From contig NZ_AP027292.1 in the NCBI RefSeq assembly GCF_030295765.1, positions 1,116,001 through 1,180,000 of the forward strand: a stretch of 64,000 bases of DNA. The letters are read 5' to 3'. Each line of letters starts with the position of its first letter. Position 1 is the stretch's first letter. The notes below the pieces were generated by a model, which did no database searches, was not told the origin of the DNA, and saw nothing but the letters and a program-made list of their open reading frames with translations. Made by a program: the position numbers and the translations under genes. Below are positions 28,346 through 37,384 of this stretch, piece after piece. Origin of the DNA: Neptuniibacter halophilus. Lineage in GTDB: Bacteria > Pseudomonadota > Gammaproteobacteria > Pseudomonadales > Balneatricaceae.

Positions 28346-29316
28346 CAGTGATTACTTTCACTCTGCCCGAGCACGTTGCGCCGGATCAGGCTCAGGAGAC
28401 TATCGATATTGTCCGCGGAGACCGCCAGTACCTCCAGCTTCTGCCGTTGGGGCTGCGGATTCCCCTGCAGATGAAGATGCAGAGATTCCACCGCCTGTTC
28501 CCCCATCAGAAAAGGTTGTTGCATCCCGGCACCCACCAACTGGCGCTGCTGTATCATTTCGATAAACTCAGGCTCGGCATCAAAACAGATCAGCAGGATC
28601 TGTCCCTCTTTTCCCGCCTCACGGATAGCATCCAGTGCCCCCTGATAGCGATCAGAGCCTTGCAACCATAAGGCGCGCAGATCCGGATTATCGGCGATAA
28701 GCTGCCGGGCAAAGCCGCGGGTTTCAGCATAACTGAAATCCTCCTGCTGATAGAGCTCGGCGGTTTTTATCCCCCCCTCCTCCAGAGCCTGAAGGAATCC
28801 ACTGGTTCGCAGCTTGCCATTCTTGCGTCGCTGCGGGATGGCGATAATCCCGACACGGCCATCACTCCAACCGCGCGCCTGAAGCTCCTCGACCAGAATC
28901 TTACCGAGCTGATAAGCCCCGCTCTGGTTATCTGACTCAATCATACTGACATAGTCACCGCCCTGAGTTCCGATATCCGCAATCACCACTGGAATCTGTG
29001 CTTTGTGTGCCAGTTTCAGTACCGTCACGGCAGCGGAAGAATTTGTGGGCGACAGCACGATCCCATCTACCTGTTCGCGGATGGCCTGTACGGTATTCTG
29101 CAGTTCCTGCTTCGCGATATTTTCTGCGCTGTAAACCTTCACCCCATAGCCCAGTTCAGCAGCTCGCCACTGAACCCCATTCCACATAATGTTCCAGTAG
29201 GGAATACGCAGATCAGAAACGATGTAAGCCAACTGCTTTTCCGCCGCAGGGAGGTGCAGAGAAAAGAGAGTAAAAAGAGTCAACAGCAGCACGCGCGTCC
29301 GGTACATCATCGGCAA
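28345..29316 (-). CDS. Periplasmic sugar-binding-type sensor protein
   Basis: The 323-residue product has a signal peptide (MYRTRVLLLTLFTLFSLHLPA) and a type I periplasmic binding fold (Peripla_BP_4 group, RbsB/LuxP/TorT-like), seen in IPYWNIMWNGVQWRAAELGY, VDGIVLSPTNSSAAVTVL and IPVVIADIGTQGGDYVSMIESDNQSGAYQLG. There is no permease or ATPase gene nearby; instead its stop overlaps the start of the GGDEF-EAL gene. By analogy to LuxP and TorT it probably works as a ligand-bound co-sensor. The ligand is unknown. Any of the first three in-frame ATG codons could be the start. Confidence 0.85.
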   Translation of the reverse strand: MPMMYRTRVLLLTLFTLFSLHLPAAEKQLAYIVSDLRIPYWNIMWNGVQWRAAELGYGVKVYSAENIAKQELQNTVQAIREQVDGIVLSPTNSSAAVTVLKLAHKAQIPVVIADIGTQGGDYVSMIESDNQSGAYQLGKILVEELQARGWSDGRVGIIAIPQRRKNGKLRTSGFLQALEEGGIKTAELYQQEDFSYAETRGFARQLIADNPDLRALWLQGSDRYQGALDAIREAGKEGQILLICFDAEPEFIEMIQQRQLVGAGMQQPFLMGEQAVESLHLHLQGNPQPQRQKLEVLAVSADNIDSLLSLIRRNVLGQSESNH

Positions 29317-29820
29317 ACCTATCCGGTATCAACAAAAATAAGGCTTCAGAATCTTTATATTACTAACTGATCTCTATGAAAATTAAACCTTAATATGAGT
29401 AAAGTTTGATGTTTCATAGTCCTGTGTCACAAGAAAGGCAGACAGGCTGCCGGATCAACCGCTTCGTCTCTGAGCCCAGATCAAAACGGGCGATCACCTG
29501 CATTTATTGGTTGAACACAGCAGTTATATCTTTGTCCTGATGCAGATGATGACCTATCTGACAGGTTCAGCGCTTCTGAAACAATATTGATAGCTTTAAT
29601 AAATTAAAAAACCTGACTCTGATTTATTTTATTGACCCATCACGGCGATCTGTGTACTATTTGTACAGCTAGACGCTTTATTCTCTATTTATGCCCCTCA
29701 TTTCGAAGTCTTTCTTTTAATTCCTCGTCCTGTTTCATAAGTACAAAGTAAAAACGCCTACAGAGTGCGCCCGGAAAAACCGGACGCTTTATTGATATTT
29801 TCCAATCAGGATTAAAAGAT
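29317..29820 (+). other. AT-rich spacer and long leader of the cold-shock gene
   Basis: About 500 bp without a gene. The left 300 bp are AT-rich with no clear feature; the right part holds the promoter at 29632-29660 and a leader of about 150 bases in front of the cold-shock gene. Confidence 0.7.
29632..29660 (+). promoter_or_regulatory. Promoter of the cold-shock gene
   Basis: TTGACC and TACTAT are separated by 17 bp. Transcription from here would give a leader near 155 bases, as in cspA-type genes, where the leader itself controls translation by temperature. The -10 box lies inside the inverted repeat TGTACTATTTGTACA (29653-29667). Confidence 0.75.
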
Positions 29821-30030
29821 ATGTCTAATACAACTACCGGCACCGTTAAATGGTTTAACGACGAAAAAGGTTTTGGCTTTATTGAACAACAGTCTGGCCC
29901 GGATGTTTTCGCTCACTTCAGCGCAATTGCCGGTGATGGTTTCAAAAGCCTTCAGGAAGGCCAGCAGGTTGAATTCTCTGTTACTCAGGGTCAGAAAGGC
30001 CCTCAGGCTGAGAATATTCGTCCACTGTAA
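29821..30030 (+). CDS. CspA-family cold-shock protein
   Basis: The 69-residue protein is a single cold-shock domain that binds RNA and single-stranded DNA. RNP1 is KGFGFI and RNP2 is VFAHFSAI; the N-terminal [16 protein letters not shown] is typical. Length is standard. The long leader and promoter upstream suggest the usual cold-regulated expression. It is monocistronic. Confidence 0.95.
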   Translation: MSNTTTGTVKWFNDEKGFGFIEQQSGPDVFAHFSAIAGDGFKSLQEGQQVEFSVTQGQKGPQAENIRPL

Positions 30031-30072
30031 GCCTCTCCTCCGTTCGGTTAACGTCGCTTAACCGCTCGCCGA

Positions 30073-30101
30073 CAGGGTATGCTCCCCGGCATACTCTGTT
30101 C
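30073..30101 (+). terminator. Probable hairpin terminator after the cold-shock gene
   Basis: AGGGTATGC and GCATACTCT pair over nine positions (one G-U) around a short C-rich loop, about 45 bases after the stop. The T tract is weak. Confidence 0.5.
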
Positions 30102-30243
30102 ATCAATTACCCACCTCCTCCTCTGATCTCCACCTTGATAGCCGCTAACATGCTATAACTGCACTTCGCCTGTCCGTTTGTTCGCAAAGGAGCCTTATGT
30201 GAACAATGGAGACTATTGGATGGCCCGGTAAAAAGGACTTTTT

Positions 30244-30489
30244 ATGTTAATAAATCTGAATAACCACCTGTCTGTCTGTAAATACCCGTCAGACCAAACT
30301 GAACTGTGGAGCTGTTTTATACCCGCTCAAACACAGGCAGTGAACAAACGCACCATCTGGCAACCCGTCACCGGACGCTTGTCAGCCCGGTCGATGAAAG
30401 CTTATCTGGACACCCATTATCCCGGGCAACAGGCCAGCCACTCCTTCAGTGCCCTCGTTGCTAAGGGGCCTCAACGATCAGCTAACTGA
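30244..30489 (+). CDS. Small protein of unknown function
   Basis: An 81-codon frame starting MLINLNNHLSVCK with an AAGGA site eight bases upstream. I do not recognise it. It has one Cys near the start, one more at residue 24, no membrane segment and no signal peptide; SARSMKAYLDTHYPG is a mildly amphipathic stretch. It lies between the cold-shock gene and the convergent cus operon. Codon use is unremarkable, and it could be spurious. Confidence 0.4.
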   Translation: MLINLNNHLSVCKYPSDQTELWSCFIPAQTQAVNKRTIWQPVTGRLSARSMKAYLDTHYPGQQASHSFSALVAKGPQRSAN

Positions 30490-30559
30490 GCGGAAAACAG
30501 CTCTTCGCTTGTCGGATTAAGCACCAACTCCCGGACTTTGTGGCTATACCATGCCACTG

Positions 30560-30588
30560 AAAAAACGGGGCAGCCCACAGGCCACCCC
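30560..30588 (-). terminator. Terminator of the cus operon (minus strand)
   Basis: On the minus strand GGGGTGGCC and GGCTGCCCC form a 9-bp stem (two G-U pairs) followed by GTTTTTTC. It ends the operon after cusA. Confidence 0.85.
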
Positions 30589-30607
30589 ATCAACAGAGTG
30601 ATGCGGA

Positions 30608-33600
30608 TCAGATCTCCCGCTTCTTACTGAGGAAGTAGACCGCCGGAATCAGCAGCAGGGTCAGCACCACCGCGCTGATCATGCCCCCGACCATCGGTGC
30701 GGCGATCCGCTGCATGATTTCAGAACCGGTGCCGGTGCCATACATAATGGGTAACAGGCCGGCGATAATCGCCGCCACAGTCATCATCACCGGGCGCACC
30801 CGCATCCCGGCACCTTCGATGACCGCCTCCTTCAGATCCTCCAGTTGCATCTTGCCCTCACACTGACGCTGCTTTTCAGCATAAGCCTGATTCAGGTAGA
30901 CCAGCATAATCACTCCGATCTCAACCGCCACCCCGGCCAGCGCGATAAAGCCAACCCCAACGGCGACAGAGAAGTTGAACTGATTCAGGTAGAGCATCCA
31001 GATACCACCAACAAGCGCCAGCGGCAGCGTCCCCATAATCATCGCCACCTCGGCAAATCGGCGGAAGTTCATGTACAGCAGTACAATGATGATCGCCAGC
31101 GTCAGGGGCACGACATAGGTCAGCTTCTCCTTAGCCCGCAGCAGGTACTCATACTGCCCGGACCAGGCGATGGAATACCCCGGCGGCAGGCTGATCTGTT
31201 CGGCGACAACCCGCTGGGCATCCGCTACGTATGAGCCCAGATCACGCCCGTCGATATCAACAAAGGTCCAGCCATTGGGCCGGGCATTTTCGCTCTTGAT
31301 TCCCGGGGGCCCATCCTCGATACGGATATCTGCCACATCCGCCAGGGCGATCCGCATTCCCGCCGGGGTGACCAGCGGCAGCAGACGCAGCTTCTCTACC
31401 GAATCCCGGTAAGCCTGTGGATAACGCACGTTAATCGGGTAACGCTCCAGCCCCTCAACGGTTTCAGCCACATTCATACCACCGATGGCACTGGTCACCA
31501 CCGCCTGCACATCGGCGATATTCAGACCGTAACGGGCTGCCTGTTCACGGCGGATATCCACCTTGATATAGCGCCCACCGGCCACTCGCTCAGAGTACAC
31601 CGAAGCGGTGCCCTCTACGTCTGCCAGTACGGTTTCCAACTGCTGTCCGATCTGCTGAATCACGCTCAGATCAGGCCCTGCCACCTTGAGGCCAACCGGG
31701 GTTTTAATCCCGGTTGCCAGCATGTCGATGCGGGTTTTAATCGGCATGACCCAGGCGTTGGTCAGACCTGGAAATTTCACCAGTTTATCCAGCTCGCGGG
31801 TCAGTTTTTCGGTGGTCATCCCTTCACGCCACTGGTCGCGGGGTTTCAGGGTGATGAAGGTTTCGATCATGGTCAGCGGCGCCGGATCGGTCGCGGTTTC
31901 AGCACGGCCGATCTTACCAAATACCCGCTCCACTTCCGGCAGTGTGGCGATCAGCTTATCGGTCTGCTGTAACAGTTCACGCGCCTTACCGATAGAGATA
32001 CCGGGATAGGTGGTGGGCATATACATCAGGTCGCCCTCATCCAGCGGTGGGATAAACTCACTGCCAATTTTGTTCACCGGCCAGAAACCCACAGCGGTAA
32101 CCAGAAACGCCATGGCCAGCGTCAGTTTCGGCCGGTTGAGTACCACCCGGATCACCGGCAGATAGATAGCCTGTAACAGACGGTTGATCGGGTTTTTATG
32201 CTCCGGCAGCACCCGACCACGGATACAGTAGCCCATCAGTACCGGCACCAGCGTTATCGCCAGCGCCGCAGCCGCCGCCATGGCATAGGTTTTGGTGAAA
32301 GCCAGCGGTGAAAACATCCGCCCCTCCTGAGCCTCCAGAGCAAACACCGGCAGGAAACTCATGGTAATGATCAGCAGACTGAAGAACAGCGCAGGCCCCA
32401 CTTCGGCTGATGCCTCGGCGATAACCTGCCAGCGGTTTTCTGGCGTCAGTTCGGTGCGTTCCATATGCTTATGGACGTTCTCGACCATCACGATCGCACC
32501 GTCCACCATCGCACCGATCGCAATAGCGATCCCGCCGAGAGACATAATATTGGCGTTGATCCCCTGATAGTACATGATGATAAACGCCACCAGCATACCC
32601 ACCGGCAGGCTGATGATAACCACCAGCGAAGAGCGGAAGTGGAACAGGAACAGAGCGCAGACCACAATCACCACGATGAACTCTTCCACCAGCTTCTCGA
32701 ACAGGTTATCCACCGCTCGCTCGATCAGACCGGAGCGGTCATACACCGTGACCACTTCGACGCCTTCCGGCAAACTCCGCTGCAACTCCTGAAGTTTGGC
32801 TTTGACCCCTTCGATGGTTTTCTGTGCGTTTTCGCCAAAACGCATCACCACCACACCCCCTACGGTTTCACCTTCACCATTCAGCTCAGCAACACCACGT
32901 CGCATCTGAGGCCCCAGCCCGACTTCAGCCAGATCCTGCAACAACACCGGCGTGCCCTGCCGGGTCGCCCCCAATGGGATATTGCGGATCGCTTCGAGGC
33001 CATCCAGATAACCGCTGGAGCGGACCATATATTCCGCTTCAGCCATCTCGATCACCGAAGCGCCACTTTCCTGATTAGCGCGACGGATCGCATTGCTGAT
33101 ATGAGACAGCGGCATGTCAAAGGCGCGCAGTTTCTCCGGATCCACTTTGACCTGATACTGCTTGACCATTCCCCCCACGGGCGCAACTTCAGAAACGCCG
33201 GACACGGTCTGCAGCTCATACTTCAGGAACCAGTCCTGCAGGCTGCGCAACTGAGCCAGATCGTGCTGCCCGGTGCGATCCACCAGCGCATACAGATAGA
33301 CCCAGCCGACCCCGGTTGCATCCGGCCCCAACTGTGGTTTGGCATTTTCCGGCAGCCGCGAAGCCACCTGACTCAGGTATTCCAGCACCCGGCTACGCGC
33401 CCAGTAGAGGTCGGTATCTTCATCGAAAATCACGTAGACATAGGAGTCACCGAAAAACGAAAAACCACGTACCGTCTGCGCCCCCGGTACCGACAACATC
33501 GCGGTAGTCAGGGGATAGGTCACCTGATCCTCGACCACCTGCGGGGCCTGACCGGGATAACTGGTTTTGATGATGACCTGAACATCCGACAGATCCGGGA

Positions 33601-33715
33601 TCGCATCAATCGGCGTGTTCTTTACCGCATAGGCGCCCCAGCCGAGCAGTATCAGGGTGGCCAGCAGGACAAAAAAACGGTTGTGGATTGACCAGTAGAT
33701 GATCGCTTTAATCAT
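30608..33715 (-). CDS. cusA: CusA-type heavy-metal RND efflux pump
   Basis: The 1035-residue inner-membrane pump is of the heavy-metal (HME) RND class for Cu(I)/Ag(I). It has [18 protein letters not shown] near the N-terminus and the family blocks [49 protein letters not shown] and [23 protein letters not shown]. Length matches CusA (1047). It is the last gene of the operon; its start overlaps cusB by four bases. It pumps metal from the periplasm and cytoplasm out through the CusB adaptor and CusC channel. Confidence 0.92.
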   Translation of the reverse strand: MIKAIIYWSIHNRFFVLLATLILLGWGAYAVKNTPIDAIPDLSDVQVIIKTSYPGQAPQVVEDQVTYPLTTAMLSVPGAQTVRGFSFFGDSYVYVIFDEDTDLYWARSRVLEYLSQVASRLPENAKPQLGPDATGVGWVYLYALVDRTGQHDLAQLRSLQDWFLKYELQTVSGVSEVAPVGGMVKQYQVKVDPEKLRAFDMPLSHISNAIRRANQESGASVIEMAEAEYMVRSSGYLDGLEAIRNIPLGATRQGTPVLLQDLAEVGLGPQMRRGVAELNGEGETVGGVVVMRFGENAQKTIEGVKAKLQELQRSLPEGVEVVTVYDRSGLIERAVDNLFEKLVEEFIVVIVVCALFLFHFRSSLVVIISLPVGMLVAFIIMYYQGINANIMSLGGIAIAIGAMVDGAIVMVENVHKHMERTELTPENRWQVIAEASAEVGPALFFSLLIITMSFLPVFALEAQEGRMFSPLAFTKTYAMAAAAALAITLVPVLMGYCIRGRVLPEHKNPINRLLQAIYLPVIRVVLNRPKLTLAMAFLVTAVGFWPVNKIGSEFIPPLDEGDLMYMPTTYPGISIGKARELLQQTDKLIATLPEVERVFGKIGRAETATDPAPLTMIETFITLKPRDQWREGMTTEKLTRELDKLVKFPGLTNAWVMPIKTRIDMLATGIKTPVGLKVAGPDLSVIQQIGQQLETVLADVEGTASVYSERVAGGRYIKVDIRREQAARYGLNIADVQAVVTSAIGGMNVAETVEGLERYPINVRYPQAYRDSVEKLRLLPLVTPAGMRIALADVADIRIEDGPPGIKSENARPNGWTFVDIDGRDLGSYVADAQRVVAEQISLPPGYSIAWSGQYEYLLRAKEKLTYVVPLTLAIIIVLLYMNFRRFAEVAMIMGTLPLALVGGIWMLYLNQFNFSVAVGVGFIALAGVAVEIGVIMLVYLNQAYAEKQRQCEGKMQLEDLKEAVIEGAGMRVRPVMMTVAAIIAGLLPIMYGTGTGSEIMQRIAAPMVGGMISAVVLTLLLIPAVYFLSKKREI

Positions 33716-35190
33716 CGGGAACCTCCCGGCAGACTGCCCGGCGCTTTCGGTTGTGGCAACAGATAATCCACCAGTTGCAGATTACTCATATTGCCGCCAC
33801 GCAACAGCAGTTGCACCTCACCTGCCCCGGTCAGAGGTTCCAGATCCAGACTCGCCTCCACCGGCACATACATCTGCATCGCCCCCTGCTGCCACTGAGG
33901 AATAGGCTGATGAGAGACCAGCAGCCTGCGCGCTTCCCGGTCAAGTTCCTCTACGGAAGCGCTCACCCAGACCTCGTCCGGTACAGCAACACCGGGCTCG
34001 CTCATCCGCATAAAGTCAGAACTGATAGCCGACTCCGAATCGAGCAGAAATTGCGCTGAAACAACGACCTGATCGGTTGGCAGCAGCCCCTGAAAGACCG
34101 GTACCCGGTCATTGATCCGGGCCCCGCTCTCTACAGCGACGGACTTGTAACGCCCCTCACCCAGCGCCACAACCACTCGCTGCTGAGTCCCGGTTTTGAT
34201 CAACGCGGAGGCAGGTACGCTCAGCACAGGCTCTCCGGCACGGGGCTGAATCCTGATCCGGGCGAACATATCCGGCTTCAGAATCAGATCCGGATTGGCA
34301 AAGCGCAGACGCACTTTCAGGGTACGGGTTTTCGCATCCAGTGCCGGATAGATGTAATCCACCTGCCCGCGCCAGACCTTGCCCGGCATAAACGGCAAAC
34401 GCATCTCAGCCACATCACCCGCCTGCACCTGAACCGCCTGACGTTCAAACAGTTCAGCCGTGACCCATACCTGATCCAGTGGGCCGATCCGCATCAGTTT
34501 ACTGGCAGGCTGGATATAACCGCCCTGGCGCAGATTCAACTGACTGACATAGCCGCTTTTCGGCGCATAGACCGGCACGTTCGTCAGAGCACTGCGCTGC
34601 TGTTTCAGTTGTGCAAAGCTCTTTTCACTGAAACCCAGCGCCTGCAGTTTGCTGACACTGGCCTGACGCAGAAAACCATTCCCGCTCTGCACTGCCGCCA
34701 GATACTCCTCCTGAGCATTGACCAGTTCCGGAGAATAGATCTCATACAGCAACTGTCCTTCACGCACCGGTTCCCCTTCAGTATTCACCGCCAGCGTTTC
34801 TACCCAACCGGAAACCCGCGAGTGGATATCCTCTAACTGCTCCTGATCAAAGCCGACATAACCCACCGTGTCATGGATCGGCTGCAACGGACTGAACAGA
34901 ACCGGTTCAGTACGTACCCCCAGATTGTTCACCACTTCCGGGCTGATACTGACCGTACCCGGTGAATCACCGGCCAGATCTTCCGCGTACACCGGGATCA
35001 GTTCCATCCCCATGGGTGAAAGCCCCGGCTGATCACGTTTATAGTTAGGATCCATCGGTGCCACCCAGTACAGTGGCTGTGCTTCTGCCGATGCCCCCTC
35101 TGTGCTACCGCCCGACTGATAATTGGCCAGCAGATAGCCGATACCTGTGCCTGAAAGCAGTGCCAGGGTCAGCAAAAAGAACCGTTTCAT
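33712..35190 (-). CDS. cusB: CusB-type periplasmic adaptor
   Basis: The 492-residue membrane fusion protein bridges CusA and the outer-membrane channel. It has an N-terminal membrane anchor, then the metal-binding motif [15 protein letters not shown] with [11 protein letters not shown], which resembles the heavy-metal-binding domain of CusB-like adaptors, and the coiled-coil and barrel blocks ([31 protein letters not shown]). A C-terminal extension of about 90 residues is present. It overlaps cusA by four bases and starts one base after the cusC-like stop. Confidence 0.92.
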   Translation of the reverse strand: MKRFFLLTLALLSGTGIGYLLANYQSGGSTEGASAEAQPLYWVAPMDPNYKRDQPGLSPMGMELIPVYAEDLAGDSPGTVSISPEVVNNLGVRTEPVLFSPLQPIHDTVGYVGFDQEQLEDIHSRVSGWVETLAVNTEGEPVREGQLLYEIYSPELVNAQEEYLAAVQSGNGFLRQASVSKLQALGFSEKSFAQLKQQRSALTNVPVYAPKSGYVSQLNLRQGGYIQPASKLMRIGPLDQVWVTAELFERQAVQVQAGDVAEMRLPFMPGKVWRGQVDYIYPALDAKTRTLKVRLRFANPDLILKPDMFARIRIQPRAGEPVLSVPASALIKTGTQQRVVVALGEGRYKSVAVESGARINDRVPVFQGLLPTDQVVVSAQFLLDSESAISSDFMRMSEPGVAVPDEVWVSASVEELDREARRLLVSHQPIPQWQQGAMQMYVPVEASLDLEPLTGAGEVQLLLRGGNMSNLQLVDYLLPQPKAPGSLPGGSR

Positions 35191-36474
35191 TTATCTCTCC
35201 TTTCCTGCTGCAATCTTGAGTTGCGGGTCGAGCGCCGCAAGGTAGTAATTGACCTGCGCCACACTTCGGGCGATACGGTGATCCAGTTCGATCTTCTGTA
35301 GCTGAACCTCAAGTTCTGCCAGTGCTGCCATCGCCACTTCGTTAAAGCGCGCATCTCTGGCAGCGTAAGCCTTCAGGGCCGCGCGTCGTTTAGCGGCCTG
35401 CTGCTGCAGATAACCACGGTCGTAAATCGTGCGACGCTGCTTAAGCCCATCGAGTTCGGCACGCACCACCTGCAATTCAGAACGCAACTGACGGGCTTTC
35501 AGCAGGCGCAGCTCCTTACCCGCCTCCCGTTGCTGGATCGCCGCATTACGTCGCGCATCCTGACGTTTCTCCGGAAACAGCGGCAGATCCATGGTTAATG
35601 CCAGTGTGAACAGGTCACTGCGCTCCATGCCATCCGGCCGGTCAGCCCGGTAGCCATAGCCGGCATCCAGACGAAATCCGGGTTTATAGGCTTCTTCTGC
35701 CAGCTCAACGCCCTTTTCCCGCACCTCGATATCCTGCTGTAACAATGCCAGTTGCGGGTGCCGGCTCAACGCCTCGTCCAGCGCTTGCGGGTTATCCAGT
35801 GCCAGTAATGGCGTCAGGGCGGCCATCTGTTTCGGGATCGCCTCATTCAACGGCTGATCAAACCACTGCTGCAAACGACCACGCTGACGGGCGATCGCCT
35901 CTTCCAGCCGGACAATCCTCTCCTGCAGACGGGTCAGTTGCAGCTCGGCCTCAAGTACCTCGAAACGGCGAGCGTTCCCGGTACGAAAATTCGCCCGGCT
36001 GATATTGACCAGTTCATCAAAGATATGGCGCTTTTCCAGTAACCGGTCGCGCTGTGCCAGCGCCTGATGCAGTGCCAGCCAGTCCTGAGTCACATTGAGT
36101 TTGATCAACGCCCGGCGTTCAAGTCGCTGCGTGGGCTTCTTGTCCGCTTCCATACTGAGCTGCTGTGAACGGATATCGAGTGAATCCCCCCGCGGGAACT
36201 GTTGCGACAGCCCCAGTTGCAACTGAGTCATATTTTCCTGATCAAACTTCAGGGTATCGGTGGGCAGATTAGCCAGTGCCAGACGCATTCCCGGATCCGG
36301 TAACTGTCCGGCGGCTATTGCATCTGAGCGCAGGGCCTGTTCCTGCAATTGATTGCTGCGCTGCCAGTGGTCGTCCTGCAGCGCCTGGTCGATTGCCACA
36401 GGCAGGGTAAATTCGGCCCGGGCAGCGCTGCTGAGCAATACCGCCAGCAGCATAAAACGTGAAGCATTAAACAT
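35191..36474 (-). CDS. cusC: CusC-like outer-membrane efflux protein
   Basis: The 427-residue TolC/OEP-family protein carries a signal peptide (about 1-20, ending SSAARAEF) and two helical OEP repeats, for example QLQLGLSQQFPRGDSLDIRSQQL and LTLALTMDLPLFPEKRQDARRNAAI. It is the outer-membrane channel of the tripartite cus efflux system. It lacks the long lipoprotein-type N-terminus of E. coli CusC, so the assignment is to the functional slot rather than to strict orthology. Confidence 0.85.
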   Translation of the reverse strand: MFNASRFMLLAVLLSSAARAEFTLPVAIDQALQDDHWQRSNQLQEQALRSDAIAAGQLPDPGMRLALANLPTDTLKFDQENMTQLQLGLSQQFPRGDSLDIRSQQLSMEADKKPTQRLERRALIKLNVTQDWLALHQALAQRDRLLEKRHIFDELVNISRANFRTGNARRFEVLEAELQLTRLQERIVRLEEAIARQRGRLQQWFDQPLNEAIPKQMAALTPLLALDNPQALDEALSRHPQLALLQQDIEVREKGVELAEEAYKPGFRLDAGYGYRADRPDGMERSDLFTLALTMDLPLFPEKRQDARRNAAIQQREAGKELRLLKARQLRSELQVVRAELDGLKQRRTIYDRGYLQQQAAKRRAALKAYAARDARFNEVAMAALAELEVQLQKIELDHRIARSVAQVNYYLAALDPQLKIAAGKER

Positions 36475-36537
36475 AATGATCTCCTGTAAACAGACATACC
36501 CCGCAACGGGGGAACGAATCCGGATTCAGGAGAGGAA

Positions 36538-36945
36538 TTAATTCAGGAAAACGGCTTTCTGCAGATGCAGTCTGGGATAGGTGCGGAGGAAATATTGCTG
36601 CCGGGCAAAGGCATAGCGCCGGCTCCCGGATAAACGCAGCCCCAGCGCACTGAGCAGCAGGCTGATACTGGTAATCAGGTAGGCAAAGAAGAAGCTGGCG
36701 TTATGGTCCGGCAGCGTATCGGTGAGCAGCTTACTGCGCCATTCACAGCTTTTTGACTGTTCACAATGCGCGGCATCCGCATTATCGCTCTGGGCGTGAT
36801 GCTGATGCTCTGTGGCTTGAGTGGCGTTCTGTCCGGCCATTGCCGAGACCAGATTGGTACAGATACCCAGCGTGCAATAGGCGATAAAAAACAGCAGCAT
36901 AAGGGCTGTGATCGCTTTTTGCAGTTTTGATATCGGGCTCAGCAT
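36538..36945 (-). CDS. Small His/Cys-rich membrane protein upstream of the cus genes
   Basis: A 135-residue protein of unknown function with two membrane helices (about 12-35 and 84-105) and between them a loop with HQHHAQSDNADAAHCEQSKSCEW, rich in His and Cys. The tail is basic. It is 63 bp upstream of cusC on the same strand, so it is probably the first gene of the operon. A metal-binding or sensing role in the periplasm is an inference from the loop. Similar small proteins (DUF2946-type) occur near copper genes, but I cannot confirm the family. Confidence 0.65.
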   Translation of the reverse strand: MLSPISKLQKAITALMLLFFIAYCTLGICTNLVSAMAGQNATQATEHQHHAQSDNADAAHCEQSKSCEWRSKLLTDTLPDHNASFFFAYLITSISLLLSALGLRLSGSRRYAFARQQYFLRTYPRLHLQKAVFLN

Positions 36946-37052
36946 AATTATCTGAATAGCTCTGTTCTGGACGGCATTATGATAGGTAAAGATGCCGGGA
37001 ATAGCTATAGAGTCAGGCGGCGGGGAAAAGTTCAGTGCCTGTCATCAGACAG

Positions 37053-37083
37053 GAAGGAAGGCCGGCGCTCAGCCGCCGGCCCG
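37053..37083 (-). terminator. Probable terminator of the ligase-peptidase-small protein operon
   Basis: On the minus strand GGCCGGCG and CGCCGGCC form a GC-rich stem around GCTGAG, a few bases after the small-protein stop. The downstream tail is CTTCCTTCC, not a T run, so efficiency may be low. A second stem, CCTGTC/GACAGG, is at about 37038-37053. Confidence 0.55.
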
Positions 37084-37090
37084 AAAGCGA

Positions 37091-37324
37091 TCAGAATTCG
37101 TATTCGTCGTAGATCTCGCGACGCAGCCGACGTCGTTCCAGACGCTCTTCGATATCACGCATACGGCTTTTGCCGCGCTTCGCGGTCGTGGCTGAGCCGC
37201 TCTGACGGCTGTCATCCTGATCGTCGTCATCGTTCTGCTTTTTACGTGGCGAATCGCCACGCACATCCTCATCGTCCCAGTCGTCCAGGTCTTCAGGGAT
37301 TGTATCCAGTCGAATGTTAGTCAT
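37091..37324 (-). CDS. Small highly charged protein with acidic/aromatic C-terminus
   Basis: The 77-residue protein has an acidic first half (IPEDLDDWDDEDV and NDDDDQDDS), a basic middle (KRGKSRMRDIEERLERRRLRR) and the C-terminal tail EIYDEYEF. It may belong to the small PA3496-type family of Pseudomonas-related bacteria, but I am not sure. AAGG lies six bases before the ATG. It starts 60 bp after the peptidase gene on the same strand, so it is likely the third gene of that operon. A disordered protein with an exposed charged tail is a plausible substrate for the neighbouring ligase and peptidase; this is inference. Confidence 0.75.
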   Translation of the reverse strand: MTNIRLDTIPEDLDDWDDEDVRGDSPRKKQNDDDDQDDSRQSGSATTAKRGKSRMRDIEERLERRRLRREIYDEYEF

Positions 37325-37384
37325 TTACCTTATTTCTCACTTAATGTCATAAACCGGGTGCGTTGACCGCACCCCGGTACATTC

